The notes below the pieces were generated by a model. It was given only the letters and a program-made list of their open reading frames with translations. It was not told the origin of the DNA and did no database searches. Of a DNA stretch of 46,063 bases, positions 1-6,617 are shown one piece after another; position 1 is the stretch's first letter; each line of letters starts with the position of its first letter. Made by a program: the position numbers and the translations under genes. Source of the DNA: JBKHYJ01 sp046565505 (lineage in GTDB: Bacteria > Acidobacteriota > Blastocatellia > UBA7656); contig JBKHYJ010000083.1 in NCBI GenBank assembly GCA_046565505.1, forward strand, positions 1 to 46,063, given 5' to 3'.

Positions 1-215
1 TAGCGATCAGGCAGGGAGGCTGTCTGTTTAGCCCGGCAACGAAAGGGGAGCGCCAGGGTTTTGGGCGGGTGGCGGGGCGTCAATTAGACAGGCAGGGGTA
101 GGCGACAGTCGCACTAAAGGGTGGGGGCTGATGCCAAAAAGAAGAGCTGGCGGTCAGGTAAGGAGAAGTATCTCTTCTTGACTTCCTTTCATAGCACTTT
201 GCGTAGGAGACTCGC

Positions 216-980
216 ATGAGCAGGTCGTTTCAGCCGGACGCAATTTCGCTCGACAGCCTGGGGCTCCCGCCGGACGTGCGCGGCGCGCTCGAACGGCTCC
301 GCGAAGATATTTCTCGCGCGGCCGGGACAAACCTCGCGGGGCTGATCCTCTATGGCGGCCTCGCGCGCGGTCGTTACCGCCCTGATGCCAGCGATGTGAA
401 TGTCGTCGTGCTGCTGGGCGATGCGGCGACGGAATCCCTCGCGGCCATCGCCCCGGCGTTGCGCGCCGCCTGGCGCTCGCACCGCGTGGAGCCATTCATC
501 CTCAAGCTCTCTGAGGTCGAAAGCATGGCGGATGTCTTCCCCACAAAGCTGCTCGACATACAGGCCCATCACGTCGTCTTGATGGGCGAAGACCCGTTCG
601 CCGGACTCGAATTCAAGCGGGAGCACCTGCGGTTGCGCACGGAGCAGGAGTTGAGAAACATCTCGCTGCGCATGCGCCGCCGCTTCGTTTCCGCCTTTGA
701 TGACGAGGCCTCGCTCACGACTTTTCTGGCGAACGTAGCCATATCTCTGAAGGTCGAGCTTGGCGCGCTGCTGCGCCTCGCGGGCAAAGACGAGCCCGCG
801 GAGAACACCTCGGCCGCGGTCCTGGAAGCCGCCGCGGTGGCATTCGACCTCGACCGCGACGCGCTCTCCCGAGTCGCCGCCATGCGGCGCGGCGGGCCGG
901 CGGACGATCTGACGGGGCTTTATAATCGCGTGCTGGCAAGCATCACTCGCGCGGCTGAAATCGCGGACCGGATGGAGTGA
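216..980 (+). CDS. Nucleotidyltransferase-like protein with a degenerate active site
   Basis: A 254-residue soluble protein. Residues 42-66 resemble the core of the polymerase-beta-like nucleotidyltransferase fold: beta strand, YGGLARG (46-52), then SDVNVVVLL (59-67). Active members carry GS and a D-x-D pair that binds metal. Here the Ser is Gly48 and the second Asp is Asn62, so catalysis is doubtful. The C-terminal half is helical and rich in Ala, Arg and Leu. The ATG follows AGGAGA at a good distance. Its stop overlaps or abuts the start of the TIGR04222-like membrane protein, so the two should be co-transcribed with the MNIO gene. A role in that system (regulator, scaffold, nucleotide sensor) is inference only. 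The fold call is moderately sure; no function can be assigned. Confidence 0.6.
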   Translation: MSRSFQPDAISLDSLGLPPDVRGALERLREDISRAAGTNLAGLILYGGLARGRYRPDASDVNVVVLLGDAATESLAAIAPALRAAWRSHRVEPFILKLSEVESMADVFPTKLLDIQAHHVVLMGEDPFAGLEFKREHLRLRTEQELRNISLRMRRRFVSAFDDEASLTTFLANVAISLKVELGALLRLAGKDEPAENTSAAVLEAAAVAFDLDRDALSRVAAMRRGGPADDLTGLYNRVLASITRAAEIADRME

Positions 981-985
981 GCCTC

Positions 986-1888
986 ATGAAACTCTTCTTC
1001 CTGCCCAACCCTTTTGAATTGCGCGGCCCTGAATTCCTCGCGCTGTATGTAGTAGTCATGGCCGCCGCCGTCATGGCCTGTCTACTGATGCGCCGGCTGA
1101 TGATTAGCTCAAGCAATGACGGCCCGACGCCGGGGGCGCGGCTGGACCCATACGAGGTGGCCTACCTGGGGGGCGGGGCGAGCCTTGCTACAGACACCGC
1201 CCTGGCGACGCTGGTCCAGCGGGGCCTGCTCGCCGTCGATACAGCGCAACGCAGGATCATTGCCCGCGCGGGCGTGCCGCGGCCCGACCACCCTTTTGAG
1301 CGCGCGGTCTACTTAAGCGCCTCGCCCGAGGGGACGGCCATCGACACCATCCGCAGGAATTCTTCTCATAATACCGAGGCGCTGGCGGCGCGGCTGAAGG
1401 CGCATGGGCTCGTGCTCTCCGACGACGAGGCTCTCCAAGCGGGCTTGCTGTCGGCGGCCCTGATGATGATCGTCACTTTATTCGGGGCGATAAAAATTCT
1501 CGTGGGCGTCGCGCGCGGCCGGCCCGTCGGGTTTCTATTCTTTCTCTGCTTAATATCACTACTCGTCGCGCTCGCCTTCTATAAAAAGCGCCCGCATAGG
1601 ACGCGCGCGGGCGATCATTACCTCGGCCGCCTGAAGATGGAGAACGCGGCGCTTGAGTACACCGCGAAGCAAAAGCCATCCCGGCTGATGGGCGCTGACC
1701 TGGCGCTGGCGGTGGGTCTGTTCGGCATAGGCACCCTGTCGGTGACGGACGGACCCTTACGAGAACTGAGGACGGCGCTCGCGCCGCCGCCCGGCGCGAG
1801 CGGCGGCTCCTCATGCAGCGGCGGCTCGTCTTGCGGCGGGGGGTGCGGCGGGGGCTGTGGGGGAGGCTGCGGAGGCTGTGGCTCATGA
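986..1888 (+). CDS. TIGR04222-type membrane protein with Cys/Gly-rich C-terminal tail
   Basis: A 300-residue membrane protein. A hydrophobic segment lies at about 14-36, followed by a cytoplasmic-looking domain beginning DPYEVAYLGGG (54-64), two more hydrophobic segments at about 155-172 and 181-199, and a weaker one near 238-252. Residues 273 to the end contain only Gly, Ser and Cys, with cysteines at 277, 283, 287, 291, 295 and 298 in SSC, GGGC and GGC units. This layout matches the family I know as TIGR04222, a domain of unknown function with a low-complexity Cys/Gly tail. I chose ATG 986 because GGAG lies 8 nt upstream; a GTG at 977 overlapping the previous stop is an alternative. The gene overlaps the MNIO gene by ATGA. 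Inference: the tail is the substrate that the MNIO enzyme oxidises, or it binds metal. Confidence 0.72.
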   Translation: MKLFFLPNPFELRGPEFLALYVVVMAAAVMACLLMRRLMISSSNDGPTPGARLDPYEVAYLGGGASLATDTALATLVQRGLLAVDTAQRRIIARAGVPRPDHPFERAVYLSASPEGTAIDTIRRNSSHNTEALAARLKAHGLVLSDDEALQAGLLSAALMMIVTLFGAIKILVGVARGRPVGFLFFLCLISLLVALAFYKKRPHRTRAGDHYLGRLKMENAALEYTAKQKPSRLMGADLALAVGLFGIGTLSVTDGPLRELRTALAPPPGASGGSSCSGGSSCGGGCGGGCGGGCGGCGS

Positions 1889-2730
1889 TCGCGACACCCC
1901 ACGATCTGGGAACAGGCATCGGCTGGCGGCCGGAGCTTGCGTTGATGATCGCGCGGCGGGACGGGCTAAGGTTCGTCGAGGTCGTCGCCGAAAATATTGA
2001 CCCCCGCGCAATCCCTCTCCCGATCCGACAACTGCGTGAGCGCGGCGTGAAAGTCATCCCACATGGCGTTTCGTTATCGCTCGGCGGGGCGGAGCCGCTG
2101 GACCGTGATCGCGCCGCCAAGCTCGGCCGCCTGGCAGTAGAGCTTGACGCGCCTCTCGTCAGCGAGCATGCGGCGTTTGTCCGTGCGGGCGGCGTCGAGA
2201 CGGGGCACTTGCTGCCGATGCCGCGAACGCGCGACATGCTAGACGTATTCGCCGCCAACGTGCTGGCGGCGAAATCTGTCTTGCAGGTCCCGCTGGCGCT
2301 GGAAAATATCGCGACTCTGTTCGAGTGGCCCGGCGCCGAGATGGACGAGGCGACTTTTTTGGCCGAAGCGCTCGAGCGGACCGATACGCTTCTTCTGCTG
2401 GACGTGTCGAACCTCTACGCCAATTCGCGCAATCATGGGTTCGACCCCGTCTCGTACATAGACAGGCTCCCGCTTGAGCGACTCGCTTACGCGCACGTCG
2501 CGGGCGGCGTAGAGCGCGGCGGCCTTTATCATGACACGCACGCGCATCCCATCGCGCGCGGCGCCCTCGACCTGTTGGAAGAACTCTGCGCGCGCGTGAC
2601 GCCGCCCGGCGTACTGTTAGAGCGAGATGACGGATTTCCGCCGGACGCGGAACTGGAAGCCGAACTCGACGCCATCGCCGCGTCGGCGGAGCGAGGCTCG
2701 CGCCGAAGGGGGGCCTCCCGTGCAAGCTGA
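1885..2730 (+). CDS. MNIO family (DUF692) multinuclear non-heme iron oxidase
   Basis: A 281-residue TIM-barrel protein of the DUF692/MNIO family, which includes MbnB, TglH and BufB. These use two or three iron atoms and oxygen to remodel Cys or other residues in ribosomal peptides. Expected metal-binding positions are all present: H60 in PHGVSLS, E94-H95 in VSEHAAF, E140-N141 in LALEN, D173 and N176 in LLDVSNLYAN, H204 in YAHVAGG, D217 and H219 in HDTHAH, and E246. The N-terminal GTGIGWRPEL and FVEVVAENI are also typical. The start is ATG 1885, coupled by ATGA to the Cys-tailed membrane protein; a longer reading from 1813 would run through the coding sequence of that tail and is rejected. The next gene starts inside its last codons. 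The family call is secure. The substrate is inferred to be the adjacent Cys/Gly tail. Confidence 0.9.
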   Translation: MIATPHDLGTGIGWRPELALMIARRDGLRFVEVVAENIDPRAIPLPIRQLRERGVKVIPHGVSLSLGGAEPLDRDRAAKLGRLAVELDAPLVSEHAAFVRAGGVETGHLLPMPRTRDMLDVFAANVLAAKSVLQVPLALENIATLFEWPGAEMDEATFLAEALERTDTLLLLDVSNLYANSRNHGFDPVSYIDRLPLERLAYAHVAGGVERGGLYHDTHAHPIARGALDLLEELCARVTPPGVLLERDDGFPPDAELEAELDAIAASAERGSRRRGASRAS

Positions 2731-3229
2731 CAACAGAACGAGGCTGGCGGAAGCGCAGTCGGAACTGGCCCGCGCTCTGATGGGGGGTGGCCGCGCGCCC
2801 GCGGGGTTCGAGCATTCGCGATTTACTGCCGCATCCGACGCCCTCCTGATGAAGCGCGCGCGGGGGGTGGCGTGCTCATGGCCCGCAATGTCAGCCGCTC
2901 TGGGCGAGCGCTTCTACGAGCGGTTCGCACGTTACGCGCGGGAGAGCCGGATTCCGCGCGAAGGCGGCCCGCCGGCCGACGGCAGGCTCTTCGCCGCAGC
3001 ACTCGCGCTGGCCGGGGAGCTTCCCGAAGAGGCGAGGCTTGAGGCGCTCGCGTTCGACGCGCGTTACGCCGCGCGCGCGGACGGATTTATCTCGCGCAAA
3101 GGGTTCTCGGTCAAGGTGGCGCGTCTGAAACAGCCCCCGCGACTGGTGATAGTCATACGCCACACGAGGCTGGGCGAGCGGTGGCTCAGAGTCCCGCTCG
3201 CGATACCGCCATTAAGCTCACCGCGTTGA
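2720..3229 (+). CDS. SCO6045-like protein, probable partner of the MNIO enzyme
   Basis: A 169-residue soluble protein when started at GTG 2720, which lies in the last codons of the MNIO gene; an in-frame ATG at 2627 would add 31 unlikely Arg/Pro-rich residues. Visible elements are LAEAQSELARALMGGG, the segment PAGFEHSRFTAASDALLMKR, a helix with ALGERFYERFARYA, GGPPADGRLFAAALAL, and a C-terminal beta-rich part. The pattern resembles proteins I recall as having an SCO6045-like C-terminal domain, found in actinobacteria beside DUF692 and TIGR04222 genes. In characterised MNIO systems a small partner (MbnC, TglI, BufC) binds the precursor and docks it on the oxidase. This gene has the right place for such a role but I see no clear homology to those partners, so the function is inferred. 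Confidence 0.6.
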   Translation: MQADNRTRLAEAQSELARALMGGGRAPAGFEHSRFTAASDALLMKRARGVACSWPAMSAALGERFYERFARYARESRIPREGGPPADGRLFAAALALAGELPEEARLEALAFDARYAARADGFISRKGFSVKVARLKQPPRLVIVIRHTRLGERWLRVPLAIPPLSSPR

Positions 3230-3340
3230 GGGCCGCTTAAACCGATCACTTCATGATTTGCGCGCCTGGTAATGATCCGCGGCCCGGCGTGCGGATGAGG
3301 CGGCCGGCGCGCGCGAGGCGCGCGATTCCGGTTTATCTGC

Positions 3341-3370
3341 TTGCGGAGTTCGTCCACTTGGAATCATAAT
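3341..3370 (+). promoter_or_regulatory. Candidate sigma-70 promoter for the M16 peptidase pair
   Basis: TTGCGG (3341-3346), an 18-bp spacer, then CATAAT (3365-3370). It lies about 30 bp before ATG 3401, in the AT-richest part of this gap. Pattern match only. Confidence 0.4.
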
Positions 3371-3400
3371 TCTAGTATCCGTAAAAAGAGGGGATTTGAG

Positions 3401-4753
3401 ATGAAAACTCTAGCAGCAATACTGATCGCCTTAGGACTACTTATGCCACCAACAGCATCAGCGCAGAACAAGATTTTCCCATACAAGTATTCGATAGATG
3501 ACCTGCCTAACGGGCTCAGGGTGATCACCATACCGACGGATTACCCGAATATCGTCGCGCTCTACATAGTCGTGAGCACCGGTTCGCGCAACGAGGTTGA
3601 GCCGGGCAAATCCGGCTTCGCGCACCTCTTCGAGCACCTCATGTTTCGCGGCACCGAGAAGGTGTCGGCGGAGAAGTACAACGAGGCCCTGAAGGCCGCG
3701 GGCGCGGATACGAACGCCTACACGTCCGCCGACCGCACCGTGTACCACACGGTCTTTTCTAAAGAAGACCTCGACCAGATAATGATGCTCGAAGCCGACC
3801 GTTTCCAGAACCTGAAGGTCCCCGAGGACCTGTTCAAGACCGAGACGAGGGCCGTGCTCGGCGAGTACAACAAGAACTCCGCCAACCCGTCCACCAAGCT
3901 TTTTGAGGCGATGCGCGAAACGGCCTTCAAGAAGCACACGTACCAGCACACGACTATGGGCTACCTGCGCGACGTACAGAACATGCCCAATATGTATGAC
4001 TACAGCCTCGAATTCTTCAAACGGTACTACCGGCCGGAGTACACGACCATCGTCGTGTCGGGCGACGTGAAGCGCGATAACGTGCTAGCGCTGGTCAAGA
4101 AGTACTGGGGGGATTGGAAACGCGGCAACTACGTACCCGACATTCCCCCGGAGCCCGAGCAGACGGAGGAGCGCACCGCGTCGGTCGATTGGCCTACGCC
4201 GACCCTGCCGTGGGTCGCGGTCGGCTATAAGGGGCCGGCCTATTCCGACGAGCAGAAGGATAAGCCCGCCCTCGACCTTATCGGCAGCCTCGGCTTTTCG
4301 GAGACCTCCGACCTCTACCAGCGGCTCGTCATCAAAGAGCAGAAGGTCGATACGCTGTTCGTGAACTTCGACGACCACCCGGACCCTTACCTCTTCACGG
4401 TCGGCGCGCGCGTCAAAGACCCGAAGGACGTCGATTACGTCAGGAATGAAATCATAAAGACGTTCGATTCATTCAAGGCCGCGCCCGTGGCTAAGGGCAG
4501 GCTCGACGCCGTGAAGGCGAACCTCAAATACAGCTTCGCCTTGAGCCTGGACAACTCCGAAGCCATAGCGGCGAACATCGCCCCCTACATCGCGCTCCGC
4601 CGCACGCCCGAGACCATCAACAGGCTCTACGAGGTCTACAACACCGTCACGCCGGAAGACATCCAGCAGATGGCGAGGAAGTACTTCGTGGAGAAGCACA
4701 GGACCATAGTCACGCTGTCGCACAAGGAGAAGTCGCAAGATGCAACGAAGTAG
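3401..4753 (+). CDS. Exported M16 family zinc metallopeptidase, catalytic subunit
   Basis: A 450-residue insulinase-like protease. Residues 1-21 form a signal peptide ending TASAQ, so it acts outside the cytoplasm, probably in the periplasm. The inverted zinc motif HLFEH is at 75-79 and the third ligand is probably E155 in VLGEYN, 76 residues on, as expected for M16. The downstream partner domain follows, for a total length typical of the two-domain M16B half-size enzymes. Start ATG 3401 has GAGGGG 6-10 nt upstream; an in-frame ATG at 3341 would place 20 charged residues before the signal peptide. The stop overlaps the start of the next gene, which encodes a non-catalytic M16 homologue. Together they should form a heterodimeric protease; the substrate is unknown. 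Confidence 0.92.
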   Translation: MKTLAAILIALGLLMPPTASAQNKIFPYKYSIDDLPNGLRVITIPTDYPNIVALYIVVSTGSRNEVEPGKSGFAHLFEHLMFRGTEKVSAEKYNEALKAAGADTNAYTSADRTVYHTVFSKEDLDQIMMLEADRFQNLKVPEDLFKTETRAVLGEYNKNSANPSTKLFEAMRETAFKKHTYQHTTMGYLRDVQNMPNMYDYSLEFFKRYYRPEYTTIVVSGDVKRDNVLALVKKYWGDWKRGNYVPDIPPEPEQTEERTASVDWPTPTLPWVAVGYKGPAYSDEQKDKPALDLIGSLGFSETSDLYQRLVIKEQKVDTLFVNFDDHPDPYLFTVGARVKDPKDVDYVRNEIIKTFDSFKAAPVAKGRLDAVKANLKYSFALSLDNSEAIAANIAPYIALRRTPETINRLYEVYNTVTPEDIQQMARKYFVEKHRTIVTLSHKEKSQDATK

Positions 4754-6269
4754 TAATTGCCCCCGATTGGTTGCGGTCATTTTAGCGTCCGCGGTCATAG
4801 CGCATGGCTCGGCGCTGGCGCAGACTGGAAAGGTTTCTACTAAGATGGCGTCTGTTTTACTGCCAAGCTCATCACCCATCGTAAGCTTCCGCATCCTGTT
4901 CAACGCCGGCTCCGCATCCGACCCGAAGGGCAAGGAGGGCGTCGCCTCGCTCACGGCCAGCATGATCTCGGACGGCGGCAGCAGGCCGATGCCCTACGCG
5001 CAGATCGTCGAGGCCATGTACCCGATGGCGAGCGGCTTCAGCTCGCAGGTCGATAAAGAGATGACGGTCTTCTACGGCATGACGCACGTCGACAACCTGG
5101 CGAAGTACTACAAGATCATCTCCGACATGATGCTCGACCCCGGCTGGCGCGAGGAGGATTTCAACCGCCTGCGCGAAGATGCGATCAACTTTTTGAAAGT
5201 GAGCCTGCGGGGCAACAACGACGAAGAGCTGGGCAAGGAGGCGCTCTACAATTTCATCTACGCAGGGCACCCGTACGGCCATCACAACGCCGGCACTATC
5301 GAGTCGCTCCAGAAGCTGACCCTGGACGACCTGAAGAGTTTCTACAGGGAGAACTACACGCGCGCGAACCTCGTCCTGGGACTCGCGGGCGGGTACCCTA
5401 AGGGCTTCGACGAGAAAGTTGAGGCGGAGCTGGCGGCCAAGCTCCCGGCGGGCCAGGCCCGCAAGCTGGCGCTGCCCGAGCCCGAAAAGATCGAGGGCCT
5501 CGAAATGCAGGTCATAGAGAAGGACACGATGGCCACGGCCATATCGTTCGGGTTCCCCATACCCGTGACGCGGTCGCACGCGGACTGGCCCGCGCTCCTG
5601 CTCGTGCAGTCGTACCTGGGGCAGCACCGTTCCTCTAACAGTTACCTGTACCAGCGGCTCCGCCAGATACGCGGCCTGAACTATGGCGACTACGCCTACA
5701 TAGAGTATTTCCCGCGCGGGATGTTCCAGTCCCACCCCAGCCCGAACCTGGGCCGCCAGCAGCAAATCTTCCAGGTGTGGATTCGCCCGGTCGAGCCGAA
5801 GAACGGCCTGTTCGCGCTGAGGGCCGCGCTGTACGAACTGGATAAGCTCTCTAAGAATGGGATGTCTAAGCCGGACTTCAACGCGACGAAACAGTTCCTC
5901 TCCAAATTCGTGAACGTGCTCACCAAGGCGCAGGACCAGCAACTCGGCTACGCGCTCGACAGCCGCTACTACGGGATCGGGGGCTTCGCCGATCACGTCC
6001 GCTCTCAACTGGACAAGCTAACGCTCGAAGACGTGAACCGCGTGATAAAAAAATACCTCCAGGCGAATAACGTGAAGATAGTCGTCGTCACGAAGGACGC
6101 GGAGGCTTTCCGCAACGCGGCGGTCGGGGGTAAGCCATCGCCCATCAGTTATACTTCGCCCCCCGCGAAAGAGATTCTCGAAGAAGACAAGGTGATAGAG
6201 ACGTACAAGCTCGGCCTGAACCCCAAGGAGGTTGAGGTGGTCCCGGTCGGGCAAGTCTTTCAGAAATAA
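4740..6269 (+). CDS. Exported M16 family protein lacking the zinc motif
   Basis: A 509-residue M16 homologue with a signal peptide (residues 1-28, ending SALAQ). Where the active partner has HLFEH, this protein reads VASLTASMISDGG (68-80), so neither His nor Glu of the zinc site is kept. The rest of the fold is there, including the AGHPYGHHNAGT region and the RLRQIRGLNYGDYAYIEY strand-helix of the second domain, where M16 pairs keep substrate-binding residues. The gene overlaps the preceding peptidase by 14 bp and has AGGAG about 10 nt before ATG 4740. Heterodimers of one HxxEH subunit and one R/Y subunit are known in this family, as in the mitochondrial processing peptidase. The role is therefore that of an essential non-catalytic subunit. 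Confidence 0.88.
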   Translation: MQRSSNCPRLVAVILASAVIAHGSALAQTGKVSTKMASVLLPSSSPIVSFRILFNAGSASDPKGKEGVASLTASMISDGGSRPMPYAQIVEAMYPMASGFSSQVDKEMTVFYGMTHVDNLAKYYKIISDMMLDPGWREEDFNRLREDAINFLKVSLRGNNDEELGKEALYNFIYAGHPYGHHNAGTIESLQKLTLDDLKSFYRENYTRANLVLGLAGGYPKGFDEKVEAELAAKLPAGQARKLALPEPEKIEGLEMQVIEKDTMATAISFGFPIPVTRSHADWPALLLVQSYLGQHRSSNSYLYQRLRQIRGLNYGDYAYIEYFPRGMFQSHPSPNLGRQQQIFQVWIRPVEPKNGLFALRAALYELDKLSKNGMSKPDFNATKQFLSKFVNVLTKAQDQQLGYALDSRYYGIGGFADHVRSQLDKLTLEDVNRVIKKYLQANNVKIVVVTKDAEAFRNAAVGGKPSPISYTSPPAKEILEEDKVIETYKLGLNPKEVEVVPVGQVFQK

Positions 6270-6617
6270 TCGTACACGCGGCTCGCGCGGGCTCCGGCCC
6301 GTCGCGGGCCTATCAATTCGGGGGCCGCGCGGCCCCGCCTGAGATGTGGCCGCGCTCGATTGCCCGCAAGGCGAGGCCGTGCGCCGAGATCAGTCTTGAT
6401 CCCTCCCGCCCGCGTTCGTACTCATTTCATTACTCGCGCGCCGCGCCCGTCGCCCCGCATACGAATTCGAGGTCGATTGTTTATTTACATCTTAATTGGG
6501 GTGTGGCTATAATCACGCCTGTTCGTTCCCCGACGGGTCTTCTATAAATCCGGCTCCGAGCCGCAAATCTGATGATATGCCATTCGTCCCGTTCGTAGTT
6601 GGAAGGAGTAACTAATA
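6270..6617 (+). other. Intergenic region with GC-rich palindromes and a promoter
   Basis: A 348-bp gap between two plus-strand genes. The left part holds GC-rich hairpin sequence, including the perfect palindrome GGGGCCGCGCGGCCCC (6321-6336), which may help end the M16 transcript although no U tract follows. The right part is AT-richer and carries a promoter (6484-6513). A small open frame at 6344-6547 has no recognisable composition or ribosome site and is not called. Confidence 0.5.
6484..6513 (+). promoter_or_regulatory. Candidate sigma-70 promoter for the transglutaminase-like gene
   Basis: TTTACA (6484-6489), an 18-bp spacer, then a perfect TATAAT (6508-6513) in the only AT-rich part of the gap. 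It leaves a leader of roughly 100 nt before ATG 6618. Confidence 0.55.

Noticed and set aside
1813..1884. Longer start for the MNIO protein
   Set aside because: The extra 24 residues come from the out-of-frame reading of the Cys/Gly tail coding sequence; the coupled ATG 1885 fits the family start.
4872..6008. Long open frame on the minus strand (378 codons)
   Set aside because: It lies wholly antisense to the non-catalytic M16 gene, has an Arg/Val/Leu/Glu composition typical of GC-rich reverse frames and no recognisable motif.
6344..6547. Small open frame between the M16 pair and the transglutaminase-like gene
   Set aside because: No ribosome site, no motif, and it contains the promoter of the next gene.
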